24,112 bases of DNA from Rikenellaceae bacterium (lineage in GTDB: Bacteria > Bacteroidota > Bacteroidia > Bacteroidales > Rikenellaceae), in NCBI GenBank assembly GCA_020859745.1, contig JAJBVQ010000005.1, forward strand, positions 1 through 24,112, read 5' to 3'. This document shows positions 7,119-13,323 of the stretch, one piece after another (the first letter of the stretch is position 1; every line of letters starts with the position of its first letter). The translations under genes were made by a program, and so were the position numbers. Below the pieces are notes generated by a model that searched no databases, had not been told where the DNA came from, and was given only the letters and a program-made list of their open reading frames with translations.

Positions 7119-7937
7119 ATGGGACAGAAAGTAAATCCGATTGCCAATCGACTGGGCATTATCCGCGGCTGGGACTCGTCATGGTATGGCGGCAAGGAAT
7201 TCCCGGCCAAACTCGTCGAAGATTCCAAAATCCGCAAATACCTCGGGGCCCGTCTGGCCAAAGCCAGCATCTCGAAGATCGTGATCGAACGCACGCTGAA
7301 GTTGGTGACCGTTTCCATCAGCACCTCGCGTCCGGGGATCATCATCGGCAAGGGCGGCTCGGAAGTCGACAAACTGAAGGAAGAACTGCGCAAGCTCACC
7401 GGCAAGGATGTTCAGATCAACATCTTCGAAGTGAAACGTCCGGAGCTGGACGCGGTGATCGTTTCCAATAATATCGCACGCCAGGTGGAAGGGCGCATCT
7501 CTTACCGCCGGGCTATCAAGACCACCATCGCATCGACCATGCGCATGGGCGCCGAAGGGATCAAGATCCAGATCTCGGGGCGTGTGGGGGGTGCCGAAAT
7601 GGCCCGTTCCGAGTCTTATAAAGAAGGACGTATTCCGCTGCACACTTTCCGTGCCGATATCGACTACAACCTGGCTGAGGCATTGACCAAGGTAGGGCTG
7701 TTGGGGGTCAAGGTATGGATCTGCAACGGCGAGGTTTACACCAAACGCGACCTCTCTCCGATCGTGGGGATGAGCGCTTCGGCAGCCGGTACTCCGGGCC
7801 GCGGCGGCGAGCGCGGCGGACGCGACGATCGTCGCGGGGGCCGTGGTCGTGACGACCGTCGCGGCGGTGGCCGTGGCGGGGACCGCAGAAACGGCGGCGA
7901 CCGTCGTGGCGGGGACCGTAACAGTAATAATCAGTAA
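7119..7937 (+). CDS. rpsC: 30S ribosomal protein S3 (uS3) with RGG/DRRGG tail
   Basis: S3 frames the mRNA entry channel and contributes to ribosomal helicase activity. The KH domain has the GIIIGKGG loop at 73-80. R130, R131 and K134 in the SYRRAIK segment correspond to E. coli R131, R132 and K135, which act in mRNA unwinding. The core ends near residue 220 with the VYTKRDLSP strand. Residues 224-272 form an unusual tail made of RGG and DRRGG units ending in SNNQ, making the product 272 residues against 233 in E. coli. The tail is in frame, and its Arg codons (mostly CGT/CGC) match the core. Confidence 0.97.
   Translation: MGQKVNPIANRLGIIRGWDSSWYGGKEFPAKLVEDSKIRKYLGARLAKASISKIVIERTLKLVTVSISTSRPGIIIGKGGSEVDKLKEELRKLTGKDVQINIFEVKRPELDAVIVSNNIARQVEGRISYRRAIKTTIASTMRMGAEGIKIQISGRVGGAEMARSESYKEGRIPLHTFRADIDYNLAEALTKVGLLGVKVWICNGEVYTKRDLSPIVGMSASAAGTPGRGGERGGRDDRRGGRGRDDRRGGGRGGDRRNGGDRRGGDRNSNNQ
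7788..7934 (+). repeat. degenerate in-frame repeats encoding RGG/DRRGG units of S3
   Basis: The 3' end of rpsC encodes about ten overlapping GG-Arg units, including four variants of DRRGG or DRRNGG. At DNA level these are imperfect GACCGTCGTGGCGGGG-like repeats of 12-18 bp. Codon variation between units argues against a very recent single-unit expansion. Such sequence is prone to length change between strains. Confidence 0.75.
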
Positions 7938-7958
7938 ATCTGTCGTCAGACGTAATAA

Positions 7959-7963
7959 AAGGA
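7959..7963 (+). promoter_or_regulatory. Shine-Dalgarno-like site before rplP
   Basis: AAGGA at 7959-7963 lies 7 bases before the rplP ATG, a good spacing for a Shine-Dalgarno. Most starts in this window lack any such site, as expected for Bacteroidota. Confidence 0.45.
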
Positions 7964-7970
7964 ACTAACC

Positions 7971-8399
7971 ATGTTACAACCAAAAAAGACGAAATTTCGC
8001 AGAATGCAGAAAGGCCGCATGAAAGGTCTGGCACAGAGAGGTGCCGAACTGTCATTCGGTTCGTTCGGTATCAAAGCCCTCGAATCTGCGTGGATCACCG
8101 GGCGACAGATTGAAGCAGCCCGTCAGGCCATCGTGCGCCAGATGAAGCGTGAAGGCCAGGTTTGGATCCGGATCTTCCCGGACAAGCCTATCACCAAGAA
8201 ACCGGCCGAAGTGCGTATGGGTAAAGGTAAAGGTTCGCCCGAAGGGTTCGTGGCTCCGGTGACCCCGGGCCGCATCCTGTTCGAAGCGGAAGGCGTGCCG
8301 CTGGAAGTAGCGCAGGAAGCGCTGCGCCTCGGCGCCCAGAAGTTGCCGATCACCACCAAGTTCATTATCCGCCGCGATTATACCGAAACCTCAATCTAA
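7971..8399 (+). CDS. rplP: 50S ribosomal protein L16 (uL16)
   Basis: L16 is a late-assembly protein that organises the central protuberance and contacts A-site tRNA. The 142-residue product opens MLQPKKTKFRRMQKGRMKG and contains the VRMGKGKGSPEGFVAPV segment and the RLGAQKLPITTKF C-terminal strand, all diagnostic. It starts 33 bp after rpsC, the largest gap between rplW and rpmC, with a good Shine-Dalgarno-like AAGGA upstream. rpmC begins 9 bp later. Confidence 0.98.
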   Translation: MLQPKKTKFRRMQKGRMKGLAQRGAELSFGSFGIKALESAWITGRQIEAARQAIVRQMKREGQVWIRIFPDKPITKKPAEVRMGKGKGSPEGFVAPVTPGRILFEAEGVPLEVAQEALRLGAQKLPITTKFIIRRDYTETSI

Positions 8400-8408
8400 C
8401 ACGAAGAC

Positions 8409-8612
8409 ATGAAAACATCTGAAATACGTGAACTGACTGCAGGCGAAATCATCGAACGTGTGGATACCGAAAAGGCCAACCTGCTCAAGGCAAAGCTGAA
8501 CCATGCGGTTTCTCCGGCAGAGAACTCGACCGTTATCAAGAATATGCGCCGTGACATCGCTCGTATGCTGACCATCCTGCGCGAAAAACAAACCACCACT
8601 ATTAACAAGTAG
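8409..8612 (+). CDS. rpmC: 50S ribosomal protein L29 (uL29)
   Basis: L29 lies beside L23 at the tunnel exit and contributes to factor docking. The 67-residue product is predicted as the usual two-helix hairpin: EIRELTAGEIIERV as helix 1, and the NSTVIKNMRRDIARMLTILREK stretch (seen from about residue 38) as helix 2, the latter carrying the family's IRRDIAR-like signature. It sits between rplP (9 bp) and rpsQ (5 bp). Confidence 0.96.
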   Translation: MKTSEIRELTAGEIIERVDTEKANLLKAKLNHAVSPAENSTVIKNMRRDIARMLTILREKQTTTINK

Positions 8613-8617
8613 AGGCC

Positions 8618-8875
8618 ATGGAAGAAAGAAACCTTAGAAAAGAGAGAACCGGGGTGGTCGTCAGCAACAAGATGGACAAATCGATCGTCGTTGCTGTCAA
8701 ACGCAAAGTGAAACACCCGATATACGGCAAGTTCGTTAACAAAACCACCAAGTTCGTAGCTCACGACGAGACCAACGACTGCGGCGAAGGCGATACCGTT
8801 CGTATTATGGAGACCCGCCCCTTAAGCAAAAGCAAACGGTGGAGATTAGTAGAAATCATTGAAAGAGCTAAGTAA
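8618..8875 (+). CDS. rpsQ: 30S ribosomal protein S17 (uS17)
   Basis: S17 is a primary 16S rRNA-binding OB-fold protein of the 30S body. The 85-residue product has RTGVVVSNKMDKSIVVAV at the N-terminal strand pair, HPIYGKFVNKTTKFVAHDE in the middle and the GEGDTVRIMETRPLSKSKRW segment that is the family signature. It starts 5 bp after rpmC, and rplN starts 2 bp after its stop, so it is tightly coupled on both sides. Confidence 0.98.
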   Translation: MEERNLRKERTGVVVSNKMDKSIVVAVKRKVKHPIYGKFVNKTTKFVAHDETNDCGEGDTVRIMETRPLSKSKRWRLVEIIERAK

Positions 8876-8877
8876 CC

Positions 8878-9243
8878 ATGATACAACAAGAAAGCCGGCT
8901 CTCCGTAGCCGATAACAGCGGAGCCAAGGAAGTTCTCTGTATCCGTGTACTTGGCGGTACCGGCCGCCGCTACGCTTCGATCGGCGACAAGATCGTCGTG
9001 AGCGTGAAGAGCGCGACCCCGTCGGGCGACATCAAAAAAGGCGCGGTATCGAAAGCGATCGTGGTGCGGACCAAAAAAGAGATCCGCCGCCAGGACGGCT
9101 CTTACATCCGTTTCGACGACAACGCCGTGGTGCTGCTCAACAACACAGGCGAAATGCGCGGCACGCGCATCTTCGGCCCGGTGGCCAGAGAGCTGAGGGA
9201 TGCCAACATGAAAATCATTTCGTTGGCACCGGAAGTGCTGTAA
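8878..9243 (+). CDS. rplN: 50S ribosomal protein L14 (uL14)
   Basis: L14 binds 23S rRNA at the subunit interface and forms an intersubunit bridge; the silencing factor RsfS binds it in other bacteria. The 121-residue product begins MIQQESRLSVADNSGAKE and carries RRQDGSYIRFDDNAVVLLN and GTRIFGPVARELR, the family landmarks. The start ATG is 2 bp after the rpsQ stop. rplX follows after 21 bp. Confidence 0.98.
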   Translation: MIQQESRLSVADNSGAKEVLCIRVLGGTGRRYASIGDKIVVSVKSATPSGDIKKGAVSKAIVVRTKKEIRRQDGSYIRFDDNAVVLLNNTGEMRGTRIFGPVARELRDANMKIISLAPEVL

Positions 9244-9264
9244 ACCTTTAACAAACACACAGAA

Positions 9265-9588
9265 ATGTCGACCAAATTACATATTAAAAAAGGGGACACG
9301 GTGTACGTCAATGCAGGCGACAACAAGGGCCAGCAGGGCAAAGTGCTCGAGGTCATTGTTGAGAAGCAGCGTGCGATTGTCGAAGGGGTCAATATGGTGA
9401 GCAAACACACCAAACCCAACGCAGCCAATCCCCAGGGCGGGATCGTGAAGCAGGAGGCTCCGATCCACATCAGCAACCTGCAACCGCTCGATCCGAAAAG
9501 CGGAAAGGCTACCCGTGTGGGCCGCAAAAAGAACGAACAAGGCAAACTGGTCCGCGTGGCCGTCAAATCAGGGGAGGAGATCAAATAA
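9265..9588 (+). CDS. rplX: 50S ribosomal protein L24 (uL24)
   Basis: L24 is an assembly initiator that binds the 5' end of 23S rRNA near the tunnel exit. The KOW motif spans about residues 7-33 (KKGDTVYVNAGDNKGQQGK and the strand after it). VEGVNMVSKHTKPNAANPQGG and the EAPIHISNL segment follow as usual. The product is 107 residues. Its TAA stop shares a base with the rplE start (TAATG), implying translational coupling. Confidence 0.97.
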   Translation: MSTKLHIKKGDTVYVNAGDNKGQQGKVLEVIVEKQRAIVEGVNMVSKHTKPNAANPQGGIVKQEAPIHISNLQPLDPKSGKATRVGRKKNEQGKLVRVAVKSGEEIK

Positions 9589-10145
9589 TGGCATACGTAC
9601 CTTCACTCAAGAACAAATACAAAGAGGAGATCGCTCCCGCTTTGATGAAAGAGTTCGGCTACAAGAGCATCATGCAGGTGCCGAAGCTCGAAAAGATCGT
9701 CATCAACCAGGGTATCGGCGCCGCCGTTGCCGACAAAAAGCTGGTGGAAGTGGCCCAGAGCGAACTTTCTACCATTGCGGGGCAGCACGCCGTGCAGACC
9801 CGTTCCAAGAAAGACATCTCGAACTTCAAACTGCGTAAGCAGATGCCGATCGGGGTGCGCGTCACCTTACGCCGCGAACGGATGTACGAATTTCTGGAAC
9901 GTCTGATCGCCGTATCGCTGCCGCGTATCCGCGACTTCAAGGGGATCAGCGACAAGTTCGACGGGCAGGGCAACTACACCCTGGGGGTGCAGGAGCATAT
10001 CATCTTCCCGGAGATCGACATCGACAAGATCACCAAAATTTTTGGGGTGGAAATTACGTTCGTAACCACTGCGGGGAACGACACGGAGGCTTATGCGCTG
10101 CTCAAACAGTTCGGCCTTCCTTTTAAAAACGCTAAAAAGAACTAA
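9588..10145 (+). CDS. rplE: 50S ribosomal protein L5 (uL5)
   Basis: L5 binds 5S rRNA and forms part of the central protuberance, contacting P-site tRNA. The 185-residue product shows YKEEIAPALMKEFGYKSIM near the N-terminus, VPKLEKIVINQGIG, the LRKQMPIGVRVTLRRERMYE segment and the C-terminal FPEIDIDKITKIFG motif. It overlaps rplX by one base and lies 3 bp upstream of rpsN. Confidence 0.98.
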   Translation: MAYVPSLKNKYKEEIAPALMKEFGYKSIMQVPKLEKIVINQGIGAAVADKKLVEVAQSELSTIAGQHAVQTRSKKDISNFKLRKQMPIGVRVTLRRERMYEFLERLIAVSLPRIRDFKGISDKFDGQGNYTLGVQEHIIFPEIDIDKITKIFGVEITFVTTAGNDTEAYALLKQFGLPFKNAKKN

Positions 10146-10148
10146 GCC

Positions 10149-10418
10149 ATGGCAAAAGAATCGATGAAAGCCCGTGAAGTGAAACGGGCGAAGCTCGTGG
10201 CGCGATATGCAGCGAAACGCAAGGCTTTGAAAGAAGCCGGGGATTATGCGGGTCTGGCCAAACTGCCGAAGAACTCGAACCCGATCCGCCTGCATAATCG
10301 TTGCCAGCTGACCGGCCGTCCGAAAGGCTATATGCGCCAGTTCGGCATCAGCCGTATCCAGTTCCGCGAAATGGCATCCGCAGGCCTGCTGCCGGGTGTG
10401 AAGAAAGCGAGCTGGTAG
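10149..10418 (+). CDS. rpsN: 30S ribosomal protein S14 (uS14), zinc-free long form
   Basis: S14 belongs to the 30S head and packs against S3 and S10. The 89-residue product is the long C-minus form: only one Cys is present (in NRCQLTGRPKG) and the two CxxC pairs of the short zinc form are absent. NRCQLTGRPKGYMRQFGISR followed by the FREMASAGLLPGVKKASW tail is diagnostic. It is the last gene before a terminator and a new promoter, so it closes the second transcription unit. Confidence 0.98.
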   Translation: MAKESMKAREVKRAKLVARYAAKRKALKEAGDYAGLAKLPKNSNPIRLHNRCQLTGRPKGYMRQFGISRIQFREMASAGLLPGVKKASW

Positions 10419-10464
10419 TTTTCGTACCAACGACCACCGGCCGCCTCAGGCGGACGGACAGGAT

Positions 10465-10498
10465 AAAGGGGGCCCCGGATTACGGGGTTCCCTTTTTT
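10465..10498 (+). terminator. rho-independent-type terminator after rpsN
   Basis: Arms 10465-10477 and 10483-10495 pair over 13 bp with two G-T wobbles around a GATTA loop. T residues run through 10493-10498. A small CCGCC/GGCGG hairpin (10441-10453) precedes it. The position, 47 bp after rpsN and before a consensus promoter, supports a real transcript end. Confidence 0.82.
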
Positions 10499-10560
10499 AT
10501 GCGCAGCCCGCGGCCCCGCTCGGGAGTCCGGGGAAAAAGCGATAAAAAACCCGCTAATAA

Positions 10561-10591
10561 TTTGATTATTAATGAATAGTTTGTAACTTTG
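10561..10591 (+). promoter_or_regulatory. Bacteroidota-type promoter for rpsH unit
   Basis: TTTG at 10561-10564, a 19-bp spacer and TAACTTTG at 10584-10591 match the Bacteroidota consensus exactly. It lies ~60 bp after the rpsN terminator and gives a leader of ~90 nt before rpsH. Confidence 0.85.
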
Positions 10592-10592
10592 C

Positions 10593-10683
10593 CACTCTTT
10601 GTGGGCGCTTGTGTGAACCCTTTACATCGGTTCGGCGAGTGTAACGCATTGAAAAACAGAAAACAACACAATCAATTTTAACC
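10593..10683 (+). promoter_or_regulatory. candidate structured mRNA leader of the rpsH unit
   Basis: CACTC at 10593-10597 can pair with GAGTG at 10637-10641, enclosing a GAACC/GGTTC stem (10615-10619 with 10629-10633). TTGAAAA (10649-10655) and an A-rich run to the ATG follow. The outline resembles the rplC leader. Whether the first arm is fully inside the transcript depends on the exact start of transcription. The function is unknown; autoregulation by a product of the unit is a guess. Confidence 0.35.
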
Positions 10684-11082
10684 ATGACAGATCCGATAGC
10701 AGATCTTCTGACACGTATCAGAAACGCGGTGAAAGCCAACCACAAAGTGGTTGAAGCTCCCGGCTCGAAAATCAAGCAAGAGATCGTACGCATCCTGCAC
10801 GAACAGGGCTACATCCTCGCTTACAAATTCGGAACCAACGAAAAAGGCTTCTCGACCATCAAGATCGCCTTGAAGTACCACCCGGAGACCAAAACTCCGG
10901 CGATCAAAGCCCTCACGCGCGTGAGCCGTCCGGGCTTGCGGCAGTACGCCAGCGCAGCCGACATGCCGCGCGTGATGAACGGCCTGGGCATCGCCATCGT
11001 TTCGACCTCCAAAGGGGTGATGACAGACAAGCAGGCCCGCCAGGACAAAGTGGGCGGCGAAGTGCTGTGTTACGTATATTAA
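10684..11082 (+). CDS. rpsH: 30S ribosomal protein S8 (uS8)
   Basis: S8 is a primary binder of the central 16S domain and in E. coli represses the spc operon by binding its mRNA. The 132-residue product begins MTDPIADLLTRIRNA and has the C-terminal segments SRPGLRQYASAADMPRV and GLGIAIVSTSKGVMTD, the family landmark. Unusually for this cluster it is promoter-proximal, with its own consensus promoter and structured leader upstream. rplF follows after 21 bp. Confidence 0.98.
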   Translation: MTDPIADLLTRIRNAVKANHKVVEAPGSKIKQEIVRILHEQGYILAYKFGTNEKGFSTIKIALKYHPETKTPAIKALTRVSRPGLRQYASAADMPRVMNGLGIAIVSTSKGVMTDKQARQDKVGGEVLCYVY

Positions 11083-11103
11083 TCAAACAAACCAGACAAT
11101 ACA

Positions 11104-11661
11104 ATGTCAAGAATCGGAAAATTACCTGTAAACCTGCCTAAAGGCGTTACCGTTACCGTTGGCGCCGACAATGTGGTAAGCGTGAAAGGCCCTCTCGGAC
11201 AGCTTTCCCAGAAAGTCGATCCGGACATCACCGTGAAGGTCGAGGGAGAAGAGATCCATGTAACACGGCCGACCGACCAGCCGCGGCACCGGTCTATGCA
11301 CGGCTTGTATCGTGCGCTGATCGCCAATATGGTGCACGGCGTATCGACCGGATACGAAACCAAACAGGAGTTGATCGGCGTCGGTTTCAAAGCCGAAGTC
11401 AAAGGTCAGATCCTCGAACTGAGCCTGGGGTATTCGCACGATATTCATATCATGCTGCCGGCGGAGGTGAAAGCCGAGGCTTTCGCCGAAAAGAAAGGGA
11501 ACCCTATCCTGACCCTGAAGAGCGCTGACAAACAGCTCATCGGACAGGTGGCTGCCAAGATCCGCTCGCTGCGCAAACCGGAACCGTATAAGGGTAAAGG
11601 TATCAAGTTCGTAGGCGAGCAGCTGCGCCGCAAAGCAGGGAAGTCAGCTAACTCCAAATAA
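11104..11661 (+). CDS. rplF: 50S ribosomal protein L6 (uL6)
   Basis: L6 has two related beta/alpha domains and lies near the factor-binding centre by the sarcin-ricin loop. The 185-residue product opens MSRIGKLPVNLPKGVTVTV, carries the inter-domain VGFKAEVKGQILELSLGYSH segment around residues 96-115 and ends with the EPYKGKGIKFVGE motif and a basic tail. rplR follows after 14 bp. Confidence 0.98.
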   Translation: MSRIGKLPVNLPKGVTVTVGADNVVSVKGPLGQLSQKVDPDITVKVEGEEIHVTRPTDQPRHRSMHGLYRALIANMVHGVSTGYETKQELIGVGFKAEVKGQILELSLGYSHDIHIMLPAEVKAEAFAEKKGNPILTLKSADKQLIGQVAAKIRSLRKPEPYKGKGIKFVGEQLRRKAGKSANSK

Positions 11662-11675
11662 CAGTTAAGAAGACA

Positions 11676-12038
11676 ATGGCACTTACTAAAATAGCAAGAC
11701 GCGCACGCATCAAGATGCGCATTCGCAAGATCGTTAACGGGACGGCCGAAACGCCGCGCCTGACGGTTTTCCGTAGCAACAAGCAGATTTACGCCCAGGT
11801 GATCGACGATCGGGCAGGTAAGACCCTGGCAGCGGCTTCTTCTTTGGACAAGGAAGTGGCCGAAGCGGCCAAAGGCAAGACCAAGACCGAAGTCGCAGCG
11901 CTGGTCGGGAAAGCCGTGGCTGCGAAAGCCATGGCGGCCGGCGTGTCCGGCGTAGCCTTCGACCGCAACGGGTACCTGTACCACGGCCGCGTGAAACAAC
12001 TGGCCGATGCCGCACGCGAAGGCGGGCTTAAATTCTAA
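11676..12038 (+). CDS. rplR: 50S ribosomal protein L18 (uL18)
   Basis: L18 carries 5S rRNA into the central protuberance with L5. The 120-residue product has the basic N-terminus (KIARRARIKMRIRK), the PRLTVFRSNKQIYAQVIDD strand pair and the FDRNGYLYHGRVKQLADAAR C-terminal signature. It lies 14 bp after rplF and 19 bp before rpsE. Confidence 0.98.
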   Translation: MALTKIARRARIKMRIRKIVNGTAETPRLTVFRSNKQIYAQVIDDRAGKTLAAASSLDKEVAEAAKGKTKTEVAALVGKAVAAKAMAAGVSGVAFDRNGYLYHGRVKQLADAAREGGLKF

Positions 12039-12057
12039 TTAAGACCAACGAAACATT

Positions 12058-12576
12058 ATGTCAACGAACAACATAAAGAAAGTACGCACCAGCGACATCG
12101 AGCTCAAAGACCGCCTGGTAAGCATACAGCGTGTAACGAAAGTTACCAAAGGGGGGCGGACCTTCACCTTCTCCGCTATTGTAGTGGTTGGGAATGAAAA
12201 CGGGATCGTGGGCTACGGCCTCGGTAAGGCTTCCGGAGTGACCTCCGCTATCGCCAAAGGTGTCGAAGATGCCAAGAAGAACCTGATCAAAGTTCCGGTT
12301 CTGAAAGGAACCATCCCTCACGAGCAGATCGCCAAGTTCAGCGGCTCGCGGGTATTGCTGCGTCCGGCGTCTCCCGGTACCGGGGTGATCGCAGGGGGTG
12401 CCATGCGTGCCGTGCTGGAGAGCGTCGGGGTCAAGAACGTGCTGGCCAAGAGCAAAGGCTCGTCGAACCCGCACAACCTGGTGAAAGCCACCGTGGCTGC
12501 GCTGGCCGAGCTGCGCGACCCGGTGACCATCGCCGAGACCCGCGGCATTTCACTCACCAAAGTATTTAACGGTTAA
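12058..12576 (+). CDS. rpsE: 30S ribosomal protein S5 (uS5)
   Basis: S5 helps maintain decoding accuracy and, with S3 and S4, forms the mRNA entry site. The 172-residue product has the RVTKVTKGGRTFTFSAIVVV loop and strand; the KVTKGG turn, where spectinomycin-resistance changes map in E. coli, shows no deletion. GLGKASGVTSAIAKG and VKNVLAKSKGSSNPHNLVKA are the family signatures. It is separated by 58 bp from rpmD; that gap holds no recognisable signal. Confidence 0.98.
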   Translation: MSTNNIKKVRTSDIELKDRLVSIQRVTKVTKGGRTFTFSAIVVVGNENGIVGYGLGKASGVTSAIAKGVEDAKKNLIKVPVLKGTIPHEQIAKFSGSRVLLRPASPGTGVIAGGAMRAVLESVGVKNVLAKSKGSSNPHNLVKATVAALAELRDPVTIAETRGISLTKVFNG

Positions 12577-12634
12577 TTTACCCCTTTTCGTTAGGAGTAT
12601 TTATCCACATAACACAGCATAACTATACAGCGAA

Positions 12635-12817
12635 ATGGCAATAGTTAAAATCACCCAGACCAAAAGCCGCATCGGTGCTTCCAAGCAGCAGCGCGCCAAT
12701 TTGGACGCTCTCGGACTGCGCAAGATCCGCCAGAGCGTGGAACACAACAAATGCCCCGAGATCATGGGCATGGTCGAGAAAGTGAAACATCTCGTCAACG
12801 TTGAAGAAGTTAAATAG
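12635..12817 (+). CDS. rpmD: 50S ribosomal protein L30 (uL30)
   Basis: L30 is a small 50S protein on the solvent side. The 60-residue product opens MAIVKITQTKSRIGASKQQ and carries LDALGLRKIRQSVEHN, the family's LGLRKI signature, then a short C-terminal strand VKHLVNVEEV. It lies between rpsE and rplO in the standard spc order, with 25 bp to rplO. Confidence 0.96.
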   Translation: MAIVKITQTKSRIGASKQQRANLDALGLRKIRQSVEHNKCPEIMGMVEKVKHLVNVEEVK

Positions 12818-12842
12818 ATTCTTTTAAACAGAGCGAAGTATT

Positions 12843-13289
12843 ATGAACCTCAGTAATATCAAACCCGCACAGGGTTCTACCCACAGCGAGAAACGCATCG
12901 GCCGCGGACAGGGGTCGGGTTACGGCGGAACCTCCACGCGCGGACATAAAGGGGCCCAGTCGCGTTCGGGCTACAAGAGCAAACGCGGTTTCCAGGGCGG
13001 CCAGATGCCGTTGCAGCGCCGTCTGCCGAAGTTCGGCTTCACCAACATCAACAAAGTGGTGTTCAAGACCGTCAACCTCGGCGCGCTTGAGACGCTGGCT
13101 GCCAAGACCGGAGCTACCGTGATCGGGCCGGCCGAACTGTACGCCGCCGGGCTGATAGCCAAGAACGACGTGGTGAAAGTGCTCGGAACCGGGGCGTTGA
13201 CCAAGAAAGTGGACGTTACGGCGCACGCCTTCTCGAAATCGGCGCAGGCCGCTATCGAGGCCCAGGGCGGAACCGCGACCAAACTCTAA
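12843..13289 (+). CDS. rplO: 50S ribosomal protein L15 (uL15)
   Basis: L15 is a late-assembly protein that threads an extended N-terminus into 23S rRNA. The 148-residue product has the Gly/Arg-rich extended part GRGQGSGYGGTSTRGHKGAQ, the FQGGQMPLQRRLPKFGFTN segment and the C-terminal globular domain with VDVTAHAFSKSAQAAIEAQGG. secY follows after 34 bp containing a T-run but no stem, so the genes are probably co-transcribed. Confidence 0.98.
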   Translation: MNLSNIKPAQGSTHSEKRIGRGQGSGYGGTSTRGHKGAQSRSGYKSKRGFQGGQMPLQRRLPKFGFTNINKVVFKTVNLGALETLAAKTGATVIGPAELYAAGLIAKNDVVKVLGTGALTKKVDVTAHAFSKSAQAAIEAQGGTATKL

Positions 13290-13323
13290 CCCAAAGTAAC
13301 CCTACTGCCTACTTTTTTGGCTC

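Noticed and set aside
13313..13318. T-run between rplO and secY
   Set aside because: No stem precedes it, so it does not qualify as a terminator.
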